Shown piece by piece: positions 27,639-35,969 of a stretch of 64,000 nucleotides of DNA. This DNA comes from Roseibium porphyridii (GTDB taxonomy: Bacteria; Pseudomonadota; Alphaproteobacteria; Rhizobiales; Stappiaceae). The stretch is taken from contig NZ_CP120863.1 in NCBI RefSeq assembly GCF_026191725.2, positions 3,824,001 through 3,888,000 of the forward strand, written 5' to 3'. The notes below the pieces were generated by a model. The model worked only from the letters and a program-made list of their open reading frames with translations, ran no database searches and was not told the DNA's origin. The translations under genes and the position numbers were made by a program. Within the stretch, counting starts at the first letter, position 1; each line of letters opens with the position of its first letter.

Positions 27639-27649
27639 CAATTTATTGT
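27639..27649. promoter_or_regulatory. CAATTTATTGT motif, copy 2
   Basis: Same 11 bases as at 21644-21654, about 85 bases upstream of the decarboxylase start. On the minus strand it overlaps a weak candidate promoter (TTGCAG, 17-base spacer, TTAAAT). It could be an operator for the GntR regulator or another common factor. Confidence 0.35.
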
Positions 27650-27755
27650 TTATTTTTTTCATGATGCCACTTTTAAGTTAGCCGCCATATAGGCCGCGCA
27701 CGCACTTCACGCCCTTTGCATGATAGAATTGCCAGTAAGCCAGGGAGGTCGGGTG

Positions 27756-28916
27756 ATGACGACGAACGAATTGACTGTTCTGGTTGGCACAACAAAGGGA
27801 GCGTTTCTTTTGAACGGGGGCTCGACCAGATCCGGCTGGTCGGTCAAAGGTCCCTATTGCGATGGCTGGCCCATCAACCATGTGATTGGCCGGGCAGATA
27901 CCGGAACAATCTGGGCTGGTGGTGGTGGGGACTGGACTGGGGCTGGTGTTTGGAAATCACAGGACGGTGGTGAAACGTGGTCCTGCACCAAGCTGACCAA
28001 GGGCACGGTAGATGAGTGGGCGGCAAACGATCCGGACACTGCGCAATTCCTCAACTGGACACCCCAAGACGCCCCATTCGAAGAAGACTTTACCCAAATA
28101 TGGTCATTGGATTTCGCGCATGGCGTGCTTTACGCAGGAACCAAGCCTGCAAGGCTGCTCAGGAGTACGGATGACGGCGGCAGTTTTGAGCATCTTGAGG
28201 GCCTTTCGGAGCACCCATCCGCAAAGGACTGGTCCCCCGGTGCTGCTGGACTTGTTCTACACACGATCGTTTCCGATCCAGCGGAGCCAAACAAGCTCTG
28301 GATCGGCATTTCCGCTGCAGGTGTCTTTGCCAGCGAAAATGGCGGCAAGACATGGGAGCGCAGAAACCGTTTGTCCAACGCTGCTACCTGTGAGGACCGC
28401 CCTCACCCGGCCGCGCCGCGTGACGGAGAAACAGGACACTGTGTGCATAACATGATGCTGGCACCTGGCAGTGGCGATGTTCTTTATCAACAAAACCACC
28501 ACGGAGTGTGGCGTTCTTCAGATGGTGGGCGCAGCTGGGACGACATCAACGAAGGTCTGCCATCAACTTTCGGCTTTCCGATCAGGGTTCATCCGCGAGA
28601 TCCCAACACAATCTGGACGCTGCCCCTCAATAGCGACACTGGCGGCCGCTTTCCACCCGATGCCGCAGCAGCCGTCTGGAAGTCCTCAGATGGGGGCAAG
28701 AGCTGGCACGCGAAACGTCGGGGCCTGCCTCAGGAGGCTTGTTTTTTCACCGTTCTCAGGCAAGCCATGGCAGGTGACGACAGAGACCCGGCAGGGCTTT
28801 ATTTCGGCACAAATACTGGCTCGATCTTTGCCAGTCTTGATGAAGGAGAGAGTTGGCAGGAAATCGCAAGACATTTGCCAACCGTCTTGTCCGTCGAAGT
28901 GATGGACCGGACCTGA
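27756..28916 (+). CDS. BNR/Asp-box repeat beta-propeller protein
   Basis: 386-residue protein built of sialidase-type Asp boxes: SQDGGETW, STDDGGSF, SENGGKTW, SSDGGRSW, SSDGGKSW and SLDEGESW, six in all, implying a beta-propeller. Family members are annotated as exo-alpha-sialidase, glycosyl hydrolase or Ycf48/sortilin-like, but the repeats alone do not show enzyme activity. There is no signal peptide, so it appears cytoplasmic. The ATG at 27756 is used because of AGGGAGG upstream; the first 12 codons of the longer frame are spurious. It is divergent from the decarboxylase gene. Confidence 0.85.
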   Translation: MTTNELTVLVGTTKGAFLLNGGSTRSGWSVKGPYCDGWPINHVIGRADTGTIWAGGGGDWTGAGVWKSQDGGETWSCTKLTKGTVDEWAANDPDTAQFLNWTPQDAPFEEDFTQIWSLDFAHGVLYAGTKPARLLRSTDDGGSFEHLEGLSEHPSAKDWSPGAAGLVLHTIVSDPAEPNKLWIGISAAGVFASENGGKTWERRNRLSNAATCEDRPHPAAPRDGETGHCVHNMMLAPGSGDVLYQQNHHGVWRSSDGGRSWDDINEGLPSTFGFPIRVHPRDPNTIWTLPLNSDTGGRFPPDAAAAVWKSSDGGKSWHAKRRGLPQEACFFTVLRQAMAGDDRDPAGLYFGTNTGSIFASLDEGESWQEIARHLPTVLSVEVMDRT

Positions 28917-28951
28917 TCCTTTCGCCAAGAAGCAGTAATGTCGGGCCTTTT

Positions 28952-29560
28952 TTAATTGGCCGTTTTCTGCTCGCTCTGGAAACGTGCTTGCCTTGCTGCC
29001 CACCACTTCTCGAACATCGCGTTGGTGCGATCTTCCAGAACACCGCTGATGATTTCACCGCTGTAAAACGGAGCGGCACCGGCAACTGTCGGGGACTCAA
29101 GACCGATCTGGTTTAGACCGATGTTTTTCAGTTTCCTGATCGAAGTCGCATAGACGACTTTGGGAATACGGTTCCAAACGATTGCGCTCATGCACATTGG
29201 GCAAGGTTCACCGGTCGTATAAAGCGCCATCTTGGACCAATCTATATCCGGATGCAGGTTGGTGCAGTTGATCATGGCGTCCATTTCGCCGTGATAAATT
29301 CGGTTGACGCTGCCCCGATTCACGCCGTGGCACATCACTTCACCGCTTTCCTGATCGACAATGACGGCACCAAATGGCGCGCCCCCACCAAGGGCGTCTA
29401 TGGCCATTTGCATGTAACGCTCGTGACTCGCTCTCGCTTCAGTAGTCAGGTCGTCTGCCGATATCACCTTTATCTCTCGACTTGAGGCTGACACGTGTTT
29501 TGGCCTGAAAAACAGGGCGGCCAGCGATGCGGTCAATACATGCCTACGTCCACAGATCAT
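28952..29560 (-). CDS. Nucleoside/guanine deaminase-family protein, probably exported
   Basis: 202-residue CMP/dCMP-deaminase-fold protein. The zinc site is complete: HGEMDAM (His90, proton-shuttling Glu92) and PCPMCMSA (Cys120, Cys123). The pattern resembles bacterial guanine deaminase and tRNA-independent nucleoside deaminases. Unlike these, it starts with GRRHVLTASLAALFF, a possible twin-arginine or Sec leader, giving a secreted product. The start at 29560 has GAGGAG upstream; the frame opens at 29608. The substrate is unknown. It is divergent from the MocR regulator, which may control it. Confidence 0.83.
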   Translation of the reverse strand: MICGRRHVLTASLAALFFRPKHVSASSREIKVISADDLTTEARASHERYMQMAIDALGGGAPFGAVIVDQESGEVMCHGVNRGSVNRIYHGEMDAMINCTNLHPDIDWSKMALYTTGEPCPMCMSAIVWNRIPKVVYATSIRKLKNIGLNQIGLESPTVAGAAPFYSGEIISGVLEDRTNAMFEKWWAARQARFQSEQKTAN

Positions 29561-29701
29561 GGTCAGCTCCTCACCTGTCGATACCTCATGACGTAAGCCT
29601 AGGCGCACCGATTGAGGTGATCAAGCTGAGCAAGCGCGAAAGGCATCCATGATTCCCGACCAAATCCCGGGCTAAAACATCAAGGGGACTCCATTTACTG
29701 A

Positions 29702-29746
29702 ATGACTACATTTTTCAAATCGTATATACAGTCATTATGCAGTCAT
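29702..29746. promoter_or_regulatory. Repeated AGTCAT boxes, candidate MocR operator
   Basis: Three copies of one 6-mer in the divergent gap: ATGACT at 29702-29707 (inverted) and AGTCAT at 29730-29735 and 29741-29746. The two direct copies are 11 bases apart, one helical turn. Direct-plus-inverted repeats of this kind are typical of MocR regulators such as GabR and PdxR. Confidence 0.55.
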
Positions 29747-29763
29747 TTTAGAAGTGCACGATC

Positions 29764-31158
29764 GTGACAAACTGGATCCCAGACCTTTCGACCACAAATA
29801 CACCACGCTACATGGCCATTGCTGACGCAATTGCAGCTGATCTTGCTGCTGGAAGGCTGACACCTGGAGACCGATTGCCGGCGCAGCGCCGGCTCGCAGG
29901 TGAACTTGGGCTCGATTTCACCACCGTTGCCAGAGGATATGCGGAAGCGCAACGTCGCGGTCTTTTGGCTTCACAAGTCGGAAGCGGAACCTACGTCACG
30001 GAACCAGGAAATACCGAAGGTACCCGGCCTGTGAAGTTGGACATGCGCCGCAACGGCCCGGCTGACTTTTCAATGAACCTGCCCCCGGAGCCCGATGATG
30101 AAACTCTGCTGGCCCGTCTGCGCGCCGGTACTGATGCCTTGTCTCAAGATCTTTTGTCCTTGTTGCGCTACCAAACATTTCCCCCTGACGGCCCTGATCG
30201 GGAAACGGCTTTGCTTTGGCTCAAAGGTGTCGGACTTACGCCTGCCGCGGACCGGATTCAGTTTGCAGCCGGGGCACAGGCTGCGCTCGCAGGCATCTTG
30301 TCGACACTCTCAACACCTGACGACACGATTGCGTGCGAAGCCCTGACCTACCCTGGCATCCGCTCGCTTTGCAGCCAGCTCAATCTCGGGCTCATAGGGC
30401 TTGAAGAAGATGAACACGGGCTCGACCCCGCGGCCTTTGAAGGTGCCTGCAAAGACAGCAAGATCAAGGCGCTATATCTCAACCCGACACTTCACAATCC
30501 GACAACACGCACCCTTTCGCTGCAACGGCGGAAGGAACTTGCTGCGATCTCAACCCGGCACGGTGTTCCCATTCTGGAAGACGATGCCTACGGTCAGCTT
30601 TGCCAAACGAAACCGCAGCCCTTTGCATCGCTTGCGCCCGAGACGACTTGGTATGTCGGGTCTCTATCCAAATGCGTTGGGGCCGGTCTTCGCCTTGCTC
30701 ATGTTGTTGCACCGGAGCGAAACGCATCCATGCGATTGTCCCGCGTCCTGCGCTCGCAAAGCGTAATGGTCTCCCCACTCATGATGGCGCTTGCGAGCCG
30801 TTGGATCGAAGACGGCACCGCCAATGAAATGCTTTGGCATATTCGAAACGAGAGCGCCGCACGCCAGAGACTTGCCGCACAGCATCTGAAAGATTTGTCC
30901 TACCAAGCCGGTCCGGACGGGTTTCACCTATGGCTGCAACTCGGCAATGGCTGGACCTCCGCTGCATTTGTCAGCCAGGTTCGAAACCAGGCAATCGGTT
31001 TGGCAGAGAGCGATGCCTTTGTTGTATCGGGTCAATCACCCGAAGCCGTGCGGCTTTGTCTGGGTGGCCCGCACACGCGCTCACAAATTGATACGGCGCT
31101 CAGCGTCATTGCCGAAACGCTGTCCAATGAACCCAAAGACGTCACCACCTATTTCTAA
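29764..31158 (+). CDS. MocR-type regulator (GntR winged helix fused to PLP aminotransferase fold)
   Basis: 464 residues. The first 80 form a GntR winged helix (DAIAADLAAGRLTPGDRLPAQRRLAGEL, then TTVARGYAEAQRRGLL). The rest is a class I aminotransferase fold with HNPTTRT (Asn245), LEDDAYG (Asp273, Tyr276) and the PLP lysine Lys303 in GSLSKCVGAG. MocR proteins sense PLP or an amine/amino-acid aldimine and regulate a nearby transporter or enzyme. The start is a GTG at 29764 with only a weak upstream Shine-Dalgarno. It is divergent from the deaminase gene, with AGTCAT boxes between them. Confidence 0.93.
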   Translation: MTNWIPDLSTTNTPRYMAIADAIAADLAAGRLTPGDRLPAQRRLAGELGLDFTTVARGYAEAQRRGLLASQVGSGTYVTEPGNTEGTRPVKLDMRRNGPADFSMNLPPEPDDETLLARLRAGTDALSQDLLSLLRYQTFPPDGPDRETALLWLKGVGLTPAADRIQFAAGAQAALAGILSTLSTPDDTIACEALTYPGIRSLCSQLNLGLIGLEEDEHGLDPAAFEGACKDSKIKALYLNPTLHNPTTRTLSLQRRKELAAISTRHGVPILEDDAYGQLCQTKPQPFASLAPETTWYVGSLSKCVGAGLRLAHVVAPERNASMRLSRVLRSQSVMVSPLMMALASRWIEDGTANEMLWHIRNESAARQRLAAQHLKDLSYQAGPDGFHLWLQLGNGWTSAAFVSQVRNQAIGLAESDAFVVSGQSPEAVRLCLGGPHTRSQIDTALSVIAETLSNEPKDVTTYF

Positions 31159-31220
31159 CCTGCGCCCCATGGCAATCCGTCGCAGGCAAACATCTTGCAA
31201 TCGTGTGAAATTGGCATATC

Positions 31221-31246
31221 TTTGACTGCATTCACTTGCAGTCAAA
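31221..31246. promoter_or_regulatory. Perfect inverted repeat TTTGACTGCA / TGCAGTCAAA
   Basis: 10-bp arms around 6 bases (TTCACT), 70 bases upstream of the DUF983 gene and 63 past the MocR stop. There is no T-run, so an operator is more likely than a terminator. It shares TGCAGTCA with the MocR boxes at 29739-29746. Confidence 0.5.
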
Positions 31247-31315
31247 TTTGCAAAGTGACTGGTTTTAGTGGCAGGGCAGATACGCACAAGGATGCGCCTG
31301 CAGAAAGAGCACCCG

Positions 31316-31723
31316 ATGAGCACGTCAGAGAGTTGGCCGAAACTTCCTCCGATCCAGACCGGCATCAAGGGCAGATGTCCACGATGTGGTGAAGGCAGCA
31401 TTTTCGACGGTTTCTTGAAGCTGAAAAGCGGCTGTACCCATTGTGGCCTTGACTACAGCTTTGCCGACCCGGCCGACGGCCCGGCATTCTTTGTCATCTG
31501 CTTTGGCTGCGTTCCGGCTGTTGCCTTTGCCATCTGGCTGGAAATCGCCTTTACCGCCCCCTATTGGGTCCATCTTGTGACAACTCTGCCTCTAATCCTT
31601 CTAACCTGCATTCCCATATTGCGGCCACTTAAGGGATGGCTGGTTGCCAGCCAATATTTTTACAAGGCTGAAGAAGGCAAGCTCGTCACGTCGGAAACCA
31701 CAAGTTCAGAAAGCCAGACCTGA
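31316..31723 (+). CDS. DUF983 family membrane protein
   Basis: 135 residues with the family order: a Zn-finger-like start GRCPRCGEGSIFDGFLKLKSGCTHCGLDYS (four Cys in two CxxC pairs), the motif ADPADGPAFFV, then two transmembrane helices and RPLKGWLVASQY. The family is widespread in alphaproteobacteria and of unknown function; its members sit in the inner membrane. The ATG at 31316 is preferred over an upstream start at 31268 that would add 16 unrelated residues. Confidence 0.9.
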   Translation: MSTSESWPKLPPIQTGIKGRCPRCGEGSIFDGFLKLKSGCTHCGLDYSFADPADGPAFFVICFGCVPAVAFAIWLEIAFTAPYWVHLVTTLPLILLTCIPILRPLKGWLVASQYFYKAEEGKLVTSETTSSESQT

Positions 31724-31731
31724 TTACCGGG

Positions 31732-31762
31732 AGCCCCAAACCTGACTTGGGTTTGGCTTTTT
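31732..31762 (+). terminator. Terminator after the DUF983 gene
   Basis: AGCC-CC-AAACC pairs with GGTTTGGCT around TGACTTG, with two bulged C, followed by TTTTT. It lies 8 bases past the DUF983 stop. Confidence 0.6.
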
Positions 31763-31770
31763 GCAAGAGG

Positions 31771-31806
31771 GCGGCGCCATCGCAAGACCGATGCGCCGCT
31801 TTTCTC
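31771..31806. terminator. Second hairpin between convergent genes
   Basis: GCGGCG-C-CATCG pairs with CGATG-CGCCGC (one bulged C) around CAAGAC, followed by TTTTCTCTTT. It can back up the preceding terminator and also lies right after the end of the minus-strand oxidoreductase. Confidence 0.6.
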
Positions 31807-31807
31807 T

Positions 31808-33907
31808 TTAAACTCTTTTCACCCAGACCGCTGTGTCGTGAAAGGCTGCGCCGCCATAGGGGGCAACCGGGTCTGCACTGGTCAGCGTGTTAATGCCTCT
31901 GCCGTCTTCAAAGGCATCGTTGGGCCAAAGCCCCTCCGAGACAACCGTGCCGGGTGCAATGCTGTCCTTCAGGCGAACGTGAAGCGTGACAGCACCTCTG
32001 CCATTGCCCATCTTCACCTTGGCACCATCCTCGATCCCGAGCCTTGCTGCGTCGTCCGGTCTTAGCCAGACTTCGGGCCGCCCTTCTTTTTTGCGTGAAC
32101 TGTCGGTTTCGTTGAATGTCGAGTTCAGGAAGGACCTCGCCGGAGCGGTCACAAGCCGTAATGGATGTTCCTCATCAGCTCGCTCGATGATGTCCCATTG
32201 ATCCGGCAGTTCAGGCATCTCCGCCACCGGTCCGAAAACCGTGTTCCCGTCCGGTTTGTTAGGTGCTGCAAACCGGCCCCAATCGGGTTTGAACCGGAAC
32301 TTACCGTCTGCATATGCGAACCCGTTCAAATAGTGCGCGGTTTCAAAATCCGGCTGCAGGTCCCGCCACTTTCCAGCTTCCAGTTCATCCAGGGTGCCAT
32401 AGCCTGAATGCTGCAGCATCCAGTCAATATGATCGCGCGCGCTCATATCGAATCCGGCGTGAGGTTTTGAGTCAACGCGCTTTGCGATCTCACTGATAAC
32501 AAAGAGGTTTTCTTTTGGCCCCAAGGGCGGATCGACCGCCTTTGGACCAAACATGAGATACTGATGACCACCACCTTTATAGATGTCGTCATGTTCCAGG
32601 AACTGGGTGGCCGGCAGGACGATATCCGCCATCTGCGCCGTCTCGGTCAAAAACTGCTCGTGCACGACGGTAAACAGATCTTCGCGTGCGAAGCCTTGTT
32701 TCACCAGTTCCTGTTCAGGTGCAACCGACACCGGGTTGGTGTTTTGAACAAGCAATGCCTTGACGGGTGGCCCACCTTGCAGCGCCTCTTTATCACCCGT
32801 CAGGATGCGACCGATCAGGCTTTGGTCGAGCACGCGAACCGAAGGGTCCTTCAATGATCCGGCTTCGATCATTTCCTTGTTGAGTTGATAAATCGCGCCG
32901 TTGTTGTGAAAGGCGCCGCCACCTTCCAACTGCCAGGCCCCTGTAACCGATGCAATCGAGCAAGCCGCATGCATTCCGACAACACCGTTCCGAGAGCGGG
33001 TAAAGCCGTAACCAAGGCGGAAATAGGTTCTTTTCACCTGTCCGATCAGCTGGGCAACTTCTTCGATCTGCGCTGTTTTGAGACCTGTAATGCCCGAAGC
33101 CCATTCCGGAGATCTGTCTTTCAGATGTGTTTCCAGCTCGCCCGGACAGTCGGTGTATTTTTCCAGATATGCCCGATCTGCCAGGCCATCGCGAAAGAGC
33201 ACGTGCATGATAGCGCAAGCCAATGCTGCGTCTGTTCCAGGTTTCAAGATCAAACCCAGGTCTGCCTGCTTCATCGTTTCCGTCTCATAGACATCCACAA
33301 CAATGATGCGCGCACCGCGTTTCTTTCGGGCAGCTACGGCATGGGTCATCACGTTGACCTGTGTTGCGACCGGGTTCGTTCCCCAGATGACAACCTGGTC
33401 TGACGATGCCATTTCGCGTGGATCCGGTCCGGCGAGACGCCCGGTTCCGGCAATATATCCTGTCCAGGCCATATTGGTGCAGAACGTGTCGAACTGGCGC
33501 GAATACCCTTTCGCGTGCCGAAGACGATGAATGCTGTCTCGCTGAACCAGGCCCATGGTGCCCGCATAATGATACGGCCAGACGCTTTGCGCTCCGAACT
33601 CAGCTTCCGCTTTTAGAAACCTTTCGGCAGTGAGATCAAGGGCTTCGTCCCAAGACACTTCCCTGAAACGGCCTTCCCCTTTTTTGCCGTCGCGCAGCAA
33701 GGGTTTGGTCAGGCGGTCGGGATGATAAAGGCGTTCCGCATATCGGGCGACCTTTGCGCAGATAACACCCGCAGTATAAGCGTTGTCCCTGGCTCCGTTC
33801 AGCCGCCGAACATCTCCATGCGGATCAAAATGAACGTCCAGCGCACATGTCGACGGACAATCGTGCGGACACACAGAGTAGGTGCTTTTGGGTGGTTGCT
33901 GGTTCAT
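31808..33907 (-). CDS. Molybdopterin-dependent oxidoreductase (DMSO reductase family)
   Basis: 699-residue catalytic subunit. Near the N-terminus, Cys13, Cys17, Cys21 and Cys50 (C-x3-C-x3-C-x28-C) form a [4Fe-4S] site. Cys143 in DTFCTNMAWTG is at the usual position of the molybdenum ligand. Bis-MGD contacts are seen in VIWGTNPVATQVN, VVDVYETETMKQADLGLILKPGTDAALA and the C-terminal molydopterin-binding domain RPEVWLRPDDAARLGIEDGAKVKM. There is no Tat signal, so it acts in the cytoplasm. No electron-transfer or membrane subunit gene is adjacent, so redox partner and substrate are unknown. Confidence 0.9.
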   Translation of the reverse strand: MNQQPPKSTYSVCPHDCPSTCALDVHFDPHGDVRRLNGARDNAYTAGVICAKVARYAERLYHPDRLTKPLLRDGKKGEGRFREVSWDEALDLTAERFLKAEAEFGAQSVWPYHYAGTMGLVQRDSIHRLRHAKGYSRQFDTFCTNMAWTGYIAGTGRLAGPDPREMASSDQVVIWGTNPVATQVNVMTHAVAARKKRGARIIVVDVYETETMKQADLGLILKPGTDAALACAIMHVLFRDGLADRAYLEKYTDCPGELETHLKDRSPEWASGITGLKTAQIEEVAQLIGQVKRTYFRLGYGFTRSRNGVVGMHAACSIASVTGAWQLEGGGAFHNNGAIYQLNKEMIEAGSLKDPSVRVLDQSLIGRILTGDKEALQGGPPVKALLVQNTNPVSVAPEQELVKQGFAREDLFTVVHEQFLTETAQMADIVLPATQFLEHDDIYKGGGHQYLMFGPKAVDPPLGPKENLFVISEIAKRVDSKPHAGFDMSARDHIDWMLQHSGYGTLDELEAGKWRDLQPDFETAHYLNGFAYADGKFRFKPDWGRFAAPNKPDGNTVFGPVAEMPELPDQWDIIERADEEHPLRLVTAPARSFLNSTFNETDSSRKKEGRPEVWLRPDDAARLGIEDGAKVKMGNGRGAVTLHVRLKDSIAPGTVVSEGLWPNDAFEDGRGINTLTSADPVAPYGGAAFHDTAVWVKRV

Positions 33908-33964
33908 ATGGACCTATTTGGCGCGCAGGTTTCGCAAAGGCGAACTAGCCTTATGAAAAACAAA

Positions 33965-33988
33965 AAGAGGCGCCGTCAAGCGCCTCTT
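33965..33988 (-). terminator. Rho-independent terminator of the YHYH gene
   Basis: Perfect 9-bp stem AAGAGGCGC / GCGCCTCTT around a 6-base loop. Read on the minus strand it is followed by TTTTTGTTTTT, a good T-run, 22 bases past the stop of the YHYH-protein gene. Confidence 0.85.
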
Positions 33989-34009
33989 CCGGGAATTGAA
34001 CCTGTCTGA

Positions 34010-35134
34010 TCAGCTGCCGCTGCAGGGCCCTCTGCCACCTGGCCGTCCACCGGGTGGTGGCACTCCGCCCTGTCGCGGTCCCCGGCCCTCCCGCGGACCC
34101 AGCCCGGGAGGCGGCGTTCGTCCGCCACGGCGCAATCGGGGTGGATGTCCCCCCTGAGCCTGGATGAGCGTCAGAGCCGTGTCAAAGTTGTCAGTCATCG
34201 CTGCAAAATCGACCGTCGGCTCCACCCCTTGCGTCTCAAGGTCACCGCGCCGTCCCTTCAGGCGCAAGAAACTGCCATCCGGTGTTCCCATCCAGCAGCG
34301 CGGAATGAATGGAAACGCGTCCGTGAGAACATAATGGTAGATGCCTTGCGGGTGTTCCGGCGTTATCGCAAATCTTCCGTTGCACCGATCCAGATCACCT
34401 GAACCTGATACAAATGCCCAGTCCTGCGTGAATTTTCCATTGTAACGTCCGCCCGGGCCGTCTGGTCTCGTCCCGTTTTTGATACGAAAACTGGACTTCA
34501 ATCTACGGACGGCAGTCTCCTCCCCGGGATCGGAATATCCGAATGGCCCATAGATCGGAAAACCATCGGCAGCGTAGCCGATCATTGCCGGAACAGCATC
34601 ACCGCCATTGGCGGCCAGAACACCAGTCGGTATGCCGTGGTAGTGGTAGGTGCCGTTGGGTTGAACATGCGCATTGTAACGATCCAGGCCAAGCTTGCAC
34701 GCGCCGCCCAGCGCTTCATAGTTCCATCCTGAACTCCGATCGTTTTGCCAAAATTCTGCAGTGCCCGGATCCATCACGACACCGTTGATTGCAATGCCGA
34801 AAACTGCTCCCTGAGCAAATGTTGCCTTTCCGGTCCGGTGCGGTTTGAGAGGAATTTTCAGATTGTAATTCTTTTTTGAAATCGAATGCGGGTTGTTGCG
34901 ATTGGGAAACTGGCCAGGAGCCTTGTCGGGGTAACCGTTTGCGCGAATGCGCCGATAGGTACCGTCGATAGTGATATCCGCGTGCGCTTCGGCTTCAGGT
35001 AACAGCAGGTCCCAGATCTCATCGCCAATGTGGGTGTGTTCAACTGCTTCTTCACCGTGAAGTGGCGTGGTGCTGTCATGGGCGGTTGCCGGCACGGTTA
35101 TCAGCACACCGGCCAACGCAAGACATAGTCGCAT
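34010..35134 (-). CDS. YHYH-domain exported protein with low-complexity tail
   Basis: 374 residues. A Sec signal (MRLCLALAGVLITVPATA) is followed by a YHYH domain: NGTYHYHGIPTGVL, GYAADGFPIYGPFGYSDP and GIYHYVLTDAFPFIPRCWMG. The domain is named for its Tyr-His repeats, occurs in secreted proteins and is of unknown function; metal binding by the His clusters is plausible. The last 50 residues are a Pro/Gly/Arg-rich low-complexity tail ending PCSGS. The ATG at 35134 has GGAG upstream and begins the signal peptide. Confidence 0.85.
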   Translation of the reverse strand: MRLCLALAGVLITVPATAHDSTTPLHGEEAVEHTHIGDEIWDLLLPEAEAHADITIDGTYRRIRANGYPDKAPGQFPNRNNPHSISKKNYNLKIPLKPHRTGKATFAQGAVFGIAINGVVMDPGTAEFWQNDRSSGWNYEALGGACKLGLDRYNAHVQPNGTYHYHGIPTGVLAANGGDAVPAMIGYAADGFPIYGPFGYSDPGEETAVRRLKSSFRIKNGTRPDGPGGRYNGKFTQDWAFVSGSGDLDRCNGRFAITPEHPQGIYHYVLTDAFPFIPRCWMGTPDGSFLRLKGRRGDLETQGVEPTVDFAAMTDNFDTALTLIQAQGGHPPRLRRGGRTPPPGLGPREGRGPRQGGVPPPGGRPGGRGPCSGS

Positions 35135-35252
35135 GTTTGTCTCCAAGTTGTCGCCCAGACAGGACAACTATGAGTCATTCGTGCTTTGGACGCTGTCTTC
35201 ACTTCGTATGAATGTGTAACGGGATGTATCATAATACACTTGGCAGACGTAA

Positions 35253-35281
35253 AAAGGGCCGGCGCAATGAGCCGGCCCTTT
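35253..35281 (-). terminator. Terminator of ndk
   Basis: Perfect 11-bp stem AAAGGGCCGGC / GCCGGCCCTTT around 7 bases. On the minus strand it ends in a short T-run (CCCTTTTTACG), 28 bases beyond the ndk stop. Confidence 0.85.
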
Positions 35282-35309
35282 CAGATCTCAACGAGATTTA
35301 TTGCTCTTT

Positions 35310-35732
35310 TCAGCCAACAATTTCAGTGCCGGAGAACCAGTAGGCAATTTCCTCAGCAGCTGTTTCAGGTGCGTCAGAACCGTGTACGGAGTTTTCGCCG
35401 ATGGAAAGCGCAAATTCCTTGCGGATGGTGCCTTCGGCTGCTTCAGCTGGGTTGGTTGCGCCCATGACTTCACGGTTCTTCGCAATCGCGCCTTCACCTT
35501 CAAGTACCTGAACAACGGTCGGGCCGGACGACATGAATTCGGTGAGTTCACCAAAGAAGGGGCGCTCTTTGTGGACGGCGTAGAAGGCTTCAGCTTCGCG
35601 CAAGGACATCCATACGCGACGGGAAGCAACCACGCGCAGGCCGGCTTCTTCCAGCTTGGCGGTGATGGCACCGGTCAGGTTGCGCTTGGTGGCGTCCGGT
35701 TTGATCATGGAAAACGTGCGTTCAATCGCCAT
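35310..35732 (-). CDS. ndk: Nucleoside diphosphate kinase
   Basis: 140-residue enzyme that balances nucleoside triphosphates by moving the gamma-phosphate from ATP to other NDPs through a phospho-histidine. [12 protein letters not shown] is the family start, and the active-site segment NSVHGSDA contains the catalytic His; TIRKEFA and [10 protein letters not shown] bind nucleotide. The length matches the family exactly when started at the ATG at 35732 ([11 protein letters not shown]). The upstream ATG-like start (35753) adds seven unrelated residues. Confidence 0.98.
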   Translation of the reverse strand: MAIERTFSMIKPDATKRNLTGAITAKLEEAGLRVVASRRVWMSLREAEAFYAVHKERPFFGELTEFMSSGPTVVQVLEGEGAIAKNREVMGATNPAEAAEGTIRKEFALSIGENSVHGSDAPETAAEEIAYWFSGTEIVG

Positions 35733-35969
35733 TGTGTCGTCTTTCTTGTTCAATTGCAGACCGGCAAAATGCCAGGTCCCGAATATCTGAATTTCGCGGC
35801 CTTAATAACGGGGCGCTGCCTCGCCCGCAAGGGGGCGGGTGTATGACATTTCCAAGTCAAACACTTGCCGCAGCGCGAAAGACGCTGGAAAAGGACTTTG
35901 TTCAAGCTTACTCTGCCCAGTTCAAAGAACTCAACGGCTGTCCAGGGACCCGGCAAAGGCTATTCTCCA

